From assembly GCA_965198995.1 (NCBI GenBank), contig CBDAQG010000001.1, positions 1 through 64,000 of the forward strand: a stretch of 64,000 nt of DNA, read 5' to 3'. This stretch comes from CAXMMR01 sp965198995. GTDB taxonomy: Bacteria; Pseudomonadota; Alphaproteobacteria; Acetobacterales; Acetobacteraceae. A program made the translations under genes and the position numbers. The notes under the pieces were generated by a model. The model was not told the DNA's origin and searched no databases. It was given only the letters and a program-made list of their open reading frames with translations. Shown in pieces: positions 44,201-52,700 of the stretch; the stretch's first letter is position 1; each line of letters starts with the position of its first letter.

Positions 44201-44596
44201 GCCGGCAAGCTCAACCGTGCCAGCCTCGAAATAGAAGTTGCCGCTGTTCAGGGCCAGGCTGCCGGAGGCGGTGATGACGAGTGTGGGGGCATCATTATTA
44301 TACTCGTCGCTGACGCCGGCGACGCTTTCCGCATCAGACAGAGTGATCGTGTAGGGCGCGTGTGAGTATTGATTGATCGCAGCGACATCGCTTGACGTCG
44401 GCACGATACCGTCCTGCCAATTGGCGCCGTCGTTCCACTCCCCGGTATTGGTTCCCCAATCGGTTTGCTCGGCACCGATCATCGGATGCGTCGCGTTGAA
44501 GCCGAGCAGCTTGGACGGGTTGAGCGTCAGACGAGCGCGCGGCGTGAGCGACGTCACGGCCGGATCGTTGGACGGCACGCCTGGAAGGGTGGACAT
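41291..44596 (-). CDS. large RTX/beta-solenoid adhesin, predicted type I secretion substrate
   Basis: A 1101-residue protein with no N-terminal signal peptide. Residues up to about 510 are beta-rich repeats of the solenoid or autotransporter-passenger kind. About 515-700 hold two Ig-like repeats (GxYGDTVTLYGSGAAIGTTT and PDGSTVTLYDGDIVLGTAT). About 800-1040 are Gly-rich repeats including RTX-type GGSGADTL, GGTGNDTV and GGSGVDLY. The C-terminus (VIADFKVGTDQIGLFGYG, then IDLTDGTRITLLGVTHLSS) is typical of type I secretion signals. It would be exported straight to the surface, binding Ca2+ outside. No ABC/membrane-fusion exporter is in the window. Confidence 0.82.
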   Translation of the reverse strand: MSTLPGVPSNDPAVTSLTPRARLTLNPSKLLGFNATHPMIGAEQTDWGTNTGEWNDGANWQDGIVPTSSDVAAINQYSHAPYTITLSDAESVAGVSDEYNNDAPTLVITASGSLALNSGNFYFEAGTVELAGAMSGGLLTIDNDGYAPTILYQGGMFDNMSVQGTLDLSPANSVLNVMGGLVLEDSSADQPGAVLLTGDGSTLTVLDTETLDNATVTIGATSATSILAASGALTLGPALTINQATADTNAALSGTGSIDNQGSVNVTGNDASLVVSVAGFTNNGSITVDDGATLYLTSASTINNANLSVGDGIIFLDGSDVTGAGTLTFESGTNGGLGAFTTQSFSNAIVVDGTPSIAVIAGATLTLTGGLSGAQPLTIDGGGGGGSVVLAGDDSGYTGNLTLGGGTLELASANASSTGNLIFAPDVAATLLIDGGAVPADGAIAGFTDDDTIDLTALGFVQGSSTATLTGDTLTVTNGSLTDTLTLTGLAPDTTVYTNSDGATGTDLTLVGPPTGLTLAPASDTGVQGDDVTSDTTPSVTGAGTYGDTVTLYGSGAAIGTTTVLNDGSWAITSTLSSGSHTLTATETNTTSGIVSGSSTALTLTIDTSAATPTLVDTSTSSTPGEPVLSGSAPDGSTVTLYDGDIVLGTATASSTGAYSDSPAAALTAGTYTVTAVATDVAGNVSAASTALDLTVAADGSYTVAPTASSGDSVTRTYDDTSTLTEVATTSASGSLLQSVTNTTATLEIYDTTGTLIGTVSQPSTSADSTPTFATSAGTLSATTASDTVGSSITFLGESNTITTLGDDTVTAGPGADTIFAAGSATSVTGGSGALLFVAGSGSVTVTAGSGSTTAFAGAGTASIQGGSAGGNVLVAASGNATLIGGGVGDELVAGSGTSLVTMSADGTAFGGSGAATIFGATGSELVGGSGAVVLVAGDGPEALYGGTGNASLYGGSGADTLVGGTAGSATMTGSSGDTTFVGAAGASTANGGTGNDTVYVGSGNMAIVEGAGADTVVLGRGDAAVSGGSGVDLYDVVNGHAGGADVIADFKVGTDQIGLFGYGAGAATTTTSGGNTVIDLTDGTRITLLGVTHLSSTSVV

Positions 44597-44684
44597 GGGT
44601 CAGCGTAAGCCCTAAGGTTGCTCACAACACGATAATGCAACCTGTAGACGTAGAGCCTGTCGTCGTCCAGCCAGGAAAACGTCG

Positions 44685-45803
44685 GTGGCCGGGCCGGTCG
44701 TCAGTCATCGAGACTGCGTTAATTGCGCGGCTTTTGCGGCTGACCACCGCCCAGCGACGCGCTGCCGCCCCGCACTCCGGATGCCCGTGATGTTACAGCG
44801 CCAACAGCGCACTCGCGCGCCACTCCTGCCGCCGGCGACGTTCCTGCCGGATCCTGACCAGGCGCGACGCCTGATCGGCGCGATCAACCACAAGCTCGCT
44901 GACAGTCTGCGGGAACTGTCATCAGCGTGTCGCGGCGCCGTTGCGTTCGACCAGTGCGCCATGCAACGGCAGGCGGCAGCGATGGAGCGCTGCTCGCTGA
45001 TCCGGCCGGGCGTGTTTCTGCTCTACTACGAGTGCCTGGTCGCCGCCCGCCGTGACGACCTCGACGCGCTCGCGCCACGCTTGCGGGCGCTGTCGATTGC
45101 GAGCATCCAGGCTGCGCCTTTTGTCGTGCGCGGCTTTGGCGACGCCTCGTTGTCGGCGCCGGAGTGGAGCCGCTATCAGCGCGCGCTGCTGACCGAACCG
45201 GACACCTCCGTCGAAGTCGGACCGGTTCCGCAGCCGATGTTCGACACGGCGTCGGACCAGCTCGCCTGGGCTCGTCGCGCCCTTGCCGCCGCGGACCCGG
45301 CACTTGCAGCCGAGATCGAGGCCCTGATCAACGAACTGGTGTTCGCAATCGATCGGCGAGGCGCCGGCCTGAGTTTCGGCGGCGCAACCTCATTCTACGC
45401 CTGGGGGGCGGTGTTCCTCAATCCGAGACGGCACCCCTCGCCGGTTGCCATGCTCAGCGGCCTGGTGCATGAGGCGGCGCACGCTTTGCTGTTCGGCCTG
45501 TCCTGCGGCGAAGCCGTCGTCGAGAACGACAGCAGCGAGCGCTATGCCTCACCCCTGCGCGCCGACAAGCGACCGCTCGACGGCATCTTTCACGCAACCT
45601 TTGTCTCCGCCCGCATGTGCTACGCGATGGACCGGCTGCTGGCATCAGACGTGCTTCAATCCCAGCAGCGACAGGAAGCCGCACAGGCGCGAGACGAGTT
45701 CTGCCGCTCATTCCGGTGCGGTCATCGTGTCGTCAAGGATCATGCGCGGCCAACGGATGTTGGGCTTCGGGCCATGCGCGGGGCTGAGGCTTACATGAGC
45801 TAG
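44685..45803 (+). CDS. HExxH-motif protein of the peptide-modification type
   Basis: The 372-residue protein has HEAAH at 262-266 with further conserved surroundings: SFYAWGAVFLNP, then LSGLVHEAAHALLF, SPLRADKRPLDGIFHATFVSAR with H303. This block order is that of the 'HExxH motif-containing putative peptide modification protein' family, usually found with ribosomal peptide or radical-SAM genes, rather than of secreted metalloproteases. No precursor peptide or partner enzyme is visible nearby, so it is an orphan here. The GTG at 44685 has an AGGA site, but the ATG at 44781 is also possible. Exact chemistry is unknown. Confidence 0.75.
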   Translation: MAGPVVSHRDCVNCAAFAADHRPATRCRPALRMPVMLQRQQRTRAPLLPPATFLPDPDQARRLIGAINHKLADSLRELSSACRGAVAFDQCAMQRQAAAMERCSLIRPGVFLLYYECLVAARRDDLDALAPRLRALSIASIQAAPFVVRGFGDASLSAPEWSRYQRALLTEPDTSVEVGPVPQPMFDTASDQLAWARRALAAADPALAAEIEALINELVFAIDRRGAGLSFGGATSFYAWGAVFLNPRRHPSPVAMLSGLVHEAAHALLFGLSCGEAVVENDSSERYASPLRADKRPLDGIFHATFVSARMCYAMDRLLASDVLQSQQRQEAAQARDEFCRSFRCGHRVVKDHARPTDVGLRAMRGAEAYMS

Positions 45804-45812
45804 AAAGGAAGA

Positions 45813-45923
45813 GGTTCTTTTTTAAAAAAAAGAACCAAAAAACTTCTATCCGTTTAGACAATGCCGGAGCCTGTGTTCTCCAACGGACAAAAGTTTTTTG
45901 CTTCTTTTTTTCAAAAAAGAAGC
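45813..45923. terminator. A/T-rich composite inverted repeat between convergent genes
   Basis: Two palindromes, GGTTCTTTTTTAAAAAAA then AGAACC at 45813-45836 and GCTTCTTTTTTTCAAAAAAG then AAGC at 45900-45923, face each other. Just inside them lie AAAAAACTT and AAGTTTTTT, so the whole 111 bases form one large inverted repeat with an internal spacer. Situated between two convergent genes it is a good bidirectional terminator candidate, and it belongs with the smaller hairpin at 32400. Confidence 0.75.
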
Positions 45924-45929
45924 CCTGTC

Positions 45930-46808
45930 TTACTTCGGCACTATCGCAACGAACGCCTCCGCCGCTCGGCTGCTGTATCGCTCCCGATGCCGCAGCATGC
46001 GAAAGCTTCGTTCCGGCAACGCGAACGATGCCGCAGCCAGTTGCCCCGCCGCGAGCGCCGAGCGGGCCACGTGCTCCGACAACGCCGTCACCCCGGCGCC
46101 GGCCTGCACCGCGCTCAGGACGGCCTCGTTCGACGGCAGCGTCATCGTCACCGCGAGCGCGGACGGATCGCAGCCGGCCGACGCGAGCGCGGCCTCCAGG
46201 CTGGAGCGGGTGCCTGATCCGGCCTCGCGCATGACCCAGGACGCCAGTTGCAGGTCACGCGCCTGCAGCGCCCGTCGCGCCGCCCAGTCGTGTGCAGGAT
46301 GCATCAGGATGACCAGGCGATCCTGGCCGACCTCCTGCTGCGCAAGCAGGGGATGGTCGAGCGCACCCTCCACAAAGCCGAGCTCGGCGGCGCCGTTCAG
46401 CACCGCCTGCGCGACCTCGCGCGTATTGCCGGCCTGCACAACGAGCTCAACACCGGGGTGGCTGGCATGGAACCGGACCAGCCGCTCCGGCAGCCAGTAG
46501 CCGGCGATCGTCTGGCTGGCAAACACCGCCAGCCGTCCACGCCGCAAGCCGCCAAGATCAGCGAGCGCCATTTCGGCCAGACCGGCCCGCGCCAGCACCG
46601 CCCGCGCCTCGCCCAGGAACAGCCGGCCGGTTTCATTGAGCACCACGCCGCGTCCAACCCGGTCGAACAGCCGGATCGCGTGGCGCTCCTCCAGGGCGGC
46701 CAGCGCGTTGCTGACGGCCGACTGGGTCAGGTTCAACGCCCGCGCCGCCGCCGTCACATGCTGGCGCTCGGCGACCGCGACGAAGATGCGCAGTTGTTCA
46801 AGCGTCAC
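45930..46808 (-). CDS. LysR-family regulator, YeiE/CysB-like partner of YeiH
   Basis: A 292-residue LysR regulator starting at GTG: TLEQLRIFVAVAERQHVTAA then ALNLTQSAVSNALAALEERH forms the winged helix-turn-helix at about 2-60, followed by an effector domain (FASQTIAGYWLPERLVRF, MREAGSGTRSSLE). The GSGTRxxxE block is typical of regulators next to YeiH-type transporters and of CbbR. It is divergent from the yeiH-like gene, the conserved arrangement, so it should sense a sulphur- or carboxylate-type metabolite and control that transporter. Confidence 0.88.
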   Translation of the reverse strand: MTLEQLRIFVAVAERQHVTAAARALNLTQSAVSNALAALEERHAIRLFDRVGRGVVLNETGRLFLGEARAVLARAGLAEMALADLGGLRRGRLAVFASQTIAGYWLPERLVRFHASHPGVELVVQAGNTREVAQAVLNGAAELGFVEGALDHPLLAQQEVGQDRLVILMHPAHDWAARRALQARDLQLASWVMREAGSGTRSSLEAALASAGCDPSALAVTMTLPSNEAVLSAVQAGAGVTALSEHVARSALAAGQLAAASFALPERSFRMLRHRERYSSRAAEAFVAIVPK

Positions 46809-46827
46809 CTTATCAATCTTTCTTTTA

Positions 46828-46849
46828 GATTAGTTCAAATAGACTAATC
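46828..46849. promoter_or_regulatory. candidate LysR operator
   Basis: GATTAGT at 46828-46834 and ACTAATC at 46843-46849 form a perfect 7-bp inverted repeat with an 8-base A/T-rich spacer (TCAAATAG). It lies in the 98-base region between the divergent LysR and yeiH-like genes, close to the regulator's start, exactly where a LysR recognition site is expected. Confidence 0.65.
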
Positions 46850-46906
46850 CGTTGGAAGCATTGCCGCCAAGGGGATCATCCTGCCGTCATCGAGATGAGG
46901 TGACCC

Positions 46907-48025
46907 ATGGCTGCCAACGCTGACACGCTGCCGTTCCCGAAGCCGACCGCCGGCTTGGCGTCGTTGCGACCCGTCGCCAGCATCGGCCGCACGCTGCCCG
47001 GGTTCGGACTGTGCCTGCTCGTCACCGCAGCCGCGAGCCTGCTGGCCATGCTGGAGCGGCGCGTCTTCGGCGCCGCCTGGCTGGAGAGCCTGGTGCTGTC
47101 GATCATCGTCGGCGCGGTCATCCGCACCGCCTGGACGCCGTCCGCCCGCTGGCGCACCGGCATCGACTTCAGCGCCAAGATGCTGCTGGAGATCGCCGTG
47201 GTGCTGCTCGGCGCATCGGTCAGCGCCCGCACCGTGCTGGCAGCCGGCCCGGGCCTGCTGGTCGGCATCGCCGCGGTGGTCGTGCTGGCCATCGGCTGCT
47301 CCTACGGCCTCGGCCGGATGTTCGGCCTGCCGCACCGCATGGCGACCCTGGTCGCCTGCGGCAACTCGATCTGCGGCAACTCCGCCATCGCCGCCGTGGC
47401 GCCGGTCATCGGCGCCGACGGCGAGGACGTCGCCGCCGCCATCGCCTTCACCGCCCTGTTCGGCGTCGGCATGGTGCTGCTCCTGCCCTTGGCGGTGCCG
47501 CTGCTGCATCTGAGCGGCCTGCAATATGGCGCGCTGGCCGGCCTCACCGTCTATGCGGTGCCGCAGGTCCTGGCCGCCACCGCGCCCGTAGGCACCGTCG
47601 CGGTCCAGCTTGGCACCCTGGTCAAGCTGGTCCGGGTGCTGATGCTGGGTCCGGTGGTGCTGTGCCTATCGCTGCTGACCCGCCGGCTGCGCGACGAGAC
47701 GGACGAGGCGCCGCCGCACGTCACCGCCGGCGACCGCCCGCCGCAAGGCGGCCTGGCGCTGCACAGGCTGGTCCCGTGGTTCATCATCGGCTTCCTCGGC
47801 CTGGCGACGGCGCGCTCCTGCGGAGTGGTTCCGCCGGCCGCGCTGCCTCCGGCGGCGTGGGCCGCGAGCCTGCTCACCGTCGTGTCCATGGCCGCGCTCG
47901 GCCTCGGCACGGACCTGCGCGTGGCCGCCCGCGCCGGCGGCCGGGTGACGGCGGTGGTGACGCTGTCCCTGCTGGCGCTGGGCTTGCTGAGCCTCGGCTT
48001 GATCCGCCTGCTCGGCCTGGCCTAG
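46907..48025 (+). CDS. yeiH: YeiH-family membrane transporter (UPF0324, putative sulphate/sulphonate exporter)
   Basis: A 372-residue inner-membrane protein with about 10-11 helices. Conserved blocks are IDFSAKMLLEIAVVLLGASV, VACGNSICGNSAIAAVAPVI with the paired CGNS repeats, and AAIAFTALFGVGMVLLLP, then VPQVLAA and GLGTDLR. These define the YeiH/PSE family, linked to export of sulphite or sulphonates. The divergent LysR regulator supports this assignment. An AGGTG site precedes the ATG. The real substrate in this organism is unproven. Confidence 0.9.
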   Translation: MAANADTLPFPKPTAGLASLRPVASIGRTLPGFGLCLLVTAAASLLAMLERRVFGAAWLESLVLSIIVGAVIRTAWTPSARWRTGIDFSAKMLLEIAVVLLGASVSARTVLAAGPGLLVGIAAVVVLAIGCSYGLGRMFGLPHRMATLVACGNSICGNSAIAAVAPVIGADGEDVAAAIAFTALFGVGMVLLLPLAVPLLHLSGLQYGALAGLTVYAVPQVLAATAPVGTVAVQLGTLVKLVRVLMLGPVVLCLSLLTRRLRDETDEAPPHVTAGDRPPQGGLALHRLVPWFIIGFLGLATARSCGVVPPAALPPAAWAASLLTVVSMAALGLGTDLRVAARAGGRVTAVVTLSLLALGLLSLGLIRLLGLA

Positions 48026-48407
48026 ACGCGGTTTGGAAACTCCAAGCAAGGCGAGGTGGTCCGCTGTAAGGGCGTGGTTCTGGCGACCGGTCCTCGCCGG
48101 CGGCAGACACCGCGATCGGACGCAAGCCGCGCCTCACGCTGCCGGATTTGCCGTCGTTCACCGAGCCGCCGACGCACGACGCCAGACGCTGACGCCCTGA
48201 AGCGCGCCGACCCTTGAACCTTTGTCCTATTCTACTCCGTCAGCCGAAAAGTCTTGTCTCGCCGTTGTCATGTTACTCATGCGCGAAGACTATCGAAGCA
48301 TGTGACGACTTCATGAAAACCAGCCGAGCCACACTGGATACGATATGAATTCTAATCGGCTTCCGATACCTAGCCGCTGACGATCAACACTGTTAGCGAG
48401 TTCGCTC
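48026..48407. other. 382-base intergenic region
   Basis: No gene is supported. A short remnant of the GC-rich repeat (CAAGCAAGGCGAGG) is at about 48042-48055. From about 48210 to 48400 the sequence is clearly poorer in G/C than its surroundings, suggesting the promoter of the small gene at 48408, though no consensus boxes are certain. Confidence 0.45.
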
Positions 48408-48833
48408 ATGGCAACGACCGTTTCTGGGTCAAACGCAACGATGATCGGCAAGGAGGTCGCGACACTGCTCGCCCGCGAGATCGCCCAGGCGCTGCACCAC
48501 ACCCCCAGCTTCCTCGGCGGAACGGCGTCCGAAGGTTTTGCTCTGTCGATCGGCAACGACACGTTGAGCAGCGCCGTGCACGTGGCGATTACAGGCGCCG
48601 AGTTGGCGTCACCGAGTGTCACGTCGGCGCTGAGCAAGGACATCTACAGCTTCCTCAAGACCGACCCGGTCGCAGCGGCGATGTTCAAGGACGCAGCCCA
48701 GACCGGCGCTCAACTAAGCCTGACCCGAGACCCTGCAGCGCTGCAAGGCTCAAGCGCGTCGATCACCCTGTCGGACGCTACCAAGATAACCTTCCAAAGC
48801 GTTGATCAGCTCTCGCCCAAACACTTTTCCTGA
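48408..48833 (+). CDS. small protein with adhesin-like C-terminus (141 aa)
   Basis: The protein has no N-terminal signal peptide. It is rich in Ala, Ser, Thr and Leu with one helical part (GKEVATLLAREIAQALHHTP, then later SALSKDIYSFLKTDPVAAAM). The C-terminus (SITLSDATKITFQSVDQLS) lines up without gaps with the C-terminus of the RTX adhesin 4 kb away (VIDLTDGTRITLLGVTHLS). Nine or so identical positions with the same hydrophobic spacing suggest a shared type I secretion signal. Function otherwise unknown. It is a single gene followed by an inverted repeat. Confidence 0.6.
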   Translation: MATTVSGSNATMIGKEVATLLAREIAQALHHTPSFLGGTASEGFALSIGNDTLSSAVHVAITGAELASPSVTSALSKDIYSFLKTDPVAAAMFKDAAQTGAQLSLTRDPAALQGSSASITLSDATKITFQSVDQLSPKHFS

Positions 48834-48843
48834 TCCCTCACGC

Positions 48844-48889
48844 TGAACTCACCGTGATGTTGCACTGTCATGAAGTTGGTGTGAGTTCA
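48844..48889. terminator. 9-bp inverted repeat with long loop
   Basis: TGAACTCAC at 48844 and GTGAGTTCA at 48881 are perfect complements separated by 28 bases, beginning 10 bases after the stop of the 141-residue gene. It could be a 3'-end stem or a regulator site for the next gene; no T-run follows. Confidence 0.45.
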
Positions 48890-49041
48890 CGGCCCGCGTC
48901 GGAATAACCTGTCAGCCTGCCGGCAGGGCCGCGGACCGTCCCTCAAGACGACACCAATCGTCATCGGAGTGTCATTTAAGCCACATTGCCGAGTTCACGA
49001 CGTCCTTTTAAGGCTTCGACGGCAGCGTAAACGGTGGTCGT

Positions 49042-49791
49042 ATGCGTCAGAGCCTCCAGCAATCGTCGTTTATTTCGTTGGCTGCCTTATCCATACGGGA
49101 AATCGAAGCCGAGCTCTCGCTTTCTCAGGCGTTGAAGCACAGTCAAATGAGCGCTGGTGGTTTAGCAGAACAGAGTTCTTCTCAACCTGAAGTTGTTTCT
49201 GTCCAGATCGATCCTGGTTCTGGCGAACGACCGGCCGAGCCGACGCCGCGCAAGGGGCCTGCCCCGATGCTGGACCCCTCGACAGCGGAGCTTCTAGAGA
49301 GCGGGAGCTGGATCTTTCCAGCCGATGGTTTTGGTGGCTGGTCGGTGGAACCGGCATGGCACGTGTTCGGCAGTCACCGGGCCGAGCCACATGACGGCAT
49401 CCTCCTCCTGGCACAGGCCGGGGTCATCGGCGGCGTGCTTGGCGACGATGCCTTCGTGGCACTCGCCTACGAGCTTGTTTTGCGTCGCCAGCCCGATCCG
49501 GGTGGCCATCGCGCCTACCGCGAGACGCTGCAAAGCGGCCAAAAGACCCGGCACGGCGTGCTGCGTGACCTCGCCGGCTCTGCCGAAGCCGCGGCGACAG
49601 GCCAGTTGCTCGTGATCTTGCCGGGCAATTGGCTCGCGGCCAGTGCCGGTGACTGCGAGGTGCTGCCGGACGCGGTGCGCATCGACCTGCGCCGGCTGCC
49701 GCCGGTTGCGGATGTTGCGCCATCGACCGCTGCGGCGGAGAGCGGGTCGGTGTCAATGGCCTTGATGACCAAGGTGGCGGCTGCGGCGTGA
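49042..49791 (+). CDS. DUF4214-like protein (249 aa)
   Basis: The N-terminal 80 residues are charged and low in structure. A middle part around GSWIFPADGFGGWSVEPAWH follows, and about 135-185 (FVALAYELVLRRQPDPGGHR, AYRETLQSGQKTRHGVLRDL) matches the DUF4214 pattern of a short helical repeat found in surface and glycosylation-linked proteins. It overlaps the giant glycosyltransferase gene by 4 bases (GTGA), so the two are made together. It may be a partner or target of that enzyme. No signal peptide is obvious. Confidence 0.65.
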   Translation: MRQSLQQSSFISLAALSIREIEAELSLSQALKHSQMSAGGLAEQSSSQPEVVSVQIDPGSGERPAEPTPRKGPAPMLDPSTAELLESGSWIFPADGFGGWSVEPAWHVFGSHRAEPHDGILLLAQAGVIGGVLGDDAFVALAYELVLRRQPDPGGHRAYRETLQSGQKTRHGVLRDLAGSAEAAATGQLLVILPGNWLAASAGDCEVLPDAVRIDLRRLPPVADVAPSTAAAESGSVSMALMTKVAAAA

Positions 49792-52700
49792 GGCTGCTGG
49801 TCCTCAACTTCTTCCCCGCCTTCAGCCCGCCCTCAAGCGGCGGCGAGTTGCGGCTGGGCAGCCTTTATCGCGCAGTGTCGACGCGCCACACGGTGACGCT
49901 GCTGACCTCGACCGATTTCGGCGCCCGGCACGAGGAGATCCGGCACACGCCGAGCTTCACCGAGTGGCGGTTTCCCAAAGACCAGCTCTGGGCCCAGGCC
50001 TATGCAACGCTGCAGGGGATGGGCCTGGCCGGCGATCTCGCGGGCCTGGCCTTCGCCCTGGCGGTCAGCGACCCGGACTGTGCGCTGCGCCGGCTGGCCC
50101 GCGAACTGGCGCCGGAGATGGACCGCGTCATCCACGAGTTCCCGTTTTCCGAGCCGGTGTTCGCCGACGTCGCGAACGCTGACGCGGCAGGCCCTCGGAG
50201 CGCGCCGCGGGAGGTCTACAACTCGCATAATTTCGAGACCAGCCTGCTCGGCTCGGTCGTGCACGGCGCTGGCTTTGACGCGGCCCTGCTCAAGCTGATG
50301 CGGCTTGAGGGCAACCTGGCGCGCCGTGCCGAGCTGGTGCTGGCGACCTCGGCCGAGGATGCGGAGAAGTTCAGGCTGTTCTACGGCGTGCCGGCCGAGC
50401 GGCTGGCGATTTGCCCGAACGGCTTTGACGCCGCCGAGCTCGAGCCGGTCGCGCACGCCCGCGCCTCCGGGCTCGGTCGGCGCCCTGGCAGGAGCGCGGC
50501 CACAGAGATCGCCGAAATCCCCGCCTCCGTAGGGCACGAGGCCTGGCTGCCAGCCGTCAGCCCCGTGCGCCGGCCGAGGCTGCTGTTCACCGGCTCGGCG
50601 CACCCGCCCAACGTGGAGGCGGCGCACTTCCTGGCCACGCTCGCGGCCGCGTTGCCGGAGTGCGACGTGGTGCTGGCGGGCAGCGTCGGCAGCGCCTTGG
50701 AGGCCTCGGCCGCCCCGGGCTCTTTGCCCGCCAACCTCATCCGGCTTGGGCCGTTCGACCCCGCAACCAAGCAGCGCCTGCTGATCGATGCGGACCTTTT
50801 CGTCAACTCCGTCACGCTCGGCTCAGGCACCAGTCTCAAGGCGCTAGAGGCGCTCGGTGCCGGGCTGGCGATGGTCAGCACGGCGGCGGGCGTGCGAGGC
50901 CTCGGCGTGGAGCCCGGCGTGCAGGCCGCCATCGTCGAGCGCTCGCGCTTTGCCAGGACGATACGGGCGTTGCTGGCCGACCCTGCGGCGTGCGCCCGCC
51001 TGGCCGCGTCCGGGCGCGAGCTGGCCGAGCGGCGGTTCACCTGGAGCGCCATCGCCGATGCGCTGGCGACGCGCCTGGAGTCGGTCGCCGCGCCCACCGG
51101 CACCGCGCCGCTTGTGCTGGCGCTCAACGACTACGCAGTGCTCAGCGGCAATTCCGGCGGCATGGCGCGGGTGCGTGGCCTGCTCGGCCAGGCCGGCGCC
51201 GAAGTCGTGCTGGTCAGCTTCGGTGCGACGGCCGAGTTCGTGCTTCTCGAGCCCGGCCTGCTGCACGTCACGCTGCCCAAGACGGCGGCGCATCTCAGCT
51301 TCGAGCAGGCGCTCAGCGACGGCCAGCCGGTGTCGGCCAATGATGTCGCGGCGGCGCTCTTCGTTGGCGCCAACCCGCTGATGGCCGCCGTCCTGCCGCA
51401 GCTCGCGCATCGCGCATCCGTGGTGCTGCTGGAGCACTGCTACATGGCGCCGGCGCTCGACCTCATCGCGCCGGCCAGCCTGCCGGTCGTCTACAGCAGC
51501 CACAATGTCGAGACGACGCACAAGCCGCCGCTGCTCGCCGGGCACGCGGCCCAGCCAAGCCTGTCGCGCTTCGTCGCGCGCTTGGAGGCGCGGCTGGTCG
51601 GCCTGGCCGAGCTGATCATCTGCTGCACCGAAGCCGATGCGCGCGAACTGACGTCCCTCGCCCTGGACGCGGCCCACGCGCGCGCCGCGGCCGCCAACCC
51701 CGCCGCGTCGCCCGCCACCATCATCGTGGTGCCGAATGGCTGCGCGGTGCCAAGCCAGGGCCCCGACGCACCGGCCGGCCTGGCCGAGGCCCAGTCCAGG
51801 CCCAGGGTGATTGCCGGCTTCCTTGGCTCGGCGCATGGGCCCAACGTGGAGGCGGCGCTGTTCATCCTGCGCGAACTGGCGCCGCGCCTGCCGCGCGTCA
51901 CCTTCGAGCTGGTCGGCGGGCTGTGCGAGGCGGTGGCCGGTGGCGGCCCCTGGCCGGACAATGTCCGGCTGCGCGGCGTGCTGGACGAGGCCGACAAGTC
52001 GAGAGCCCTCGCCGGCTGGACGATCGCCCTCAACCCGGTCACCGGCGGCGGCGGCTCCAGCCTGAAGCTGCCGGACTACATGGCGCACGGCCTGCCCAGC
52101 CTCAGCACTCCGGCCGGGGCGCGCGGCTTCGCGGTGGCCGAGCAGGGCGCCGGCGTGGTGATCGAGCAGCATCTGTTCGCCCACCAACTCACCGCCCTGC
52201 TGGCCGAGCCCGATCAGCTCGCCGCGATGGGCGAGCGGGCCCGGCGCTACGCCCAGGAGGAGCTGAGCTGGCGCGCGGTCACCTCCCCCTACCGTGCCGA
52301 ACTGGCCCGCCTGCTGGCACCACCGACCGGCCGGCGCGCCGCCCCGCCGGATCGGCCGCGCCTGCTGGTCGTGACCTACCGCTACACCGAGCCGACCCTG
52401 GGTGGCGCCGAGGAGTACCTGGTGGAGGTGCTGCAGCGGCTGCGTCCACGCGTCGCCCGGCTCGATCTCGCCTGCGTCGACGTCGGGCCGCTGACCAACC
52501 ATCACCACTTCGCCACCCGCGCCGGGCCTGGCGAAGGTGTGACGCGGCGGCTTGGCGAGCTGTTCGACCAACTGCACTGCCTTGCCGCCGATGCCGCCGA
52601 CGAGCCGACGACGCTCGCCCATTGCCGCGACCTGGAGCGCGCCTGGACGGCCGAAGAGGAGCTGCTGCTGCTGCCGTTCGCCCGGCGGCTTGGCCTGGCC

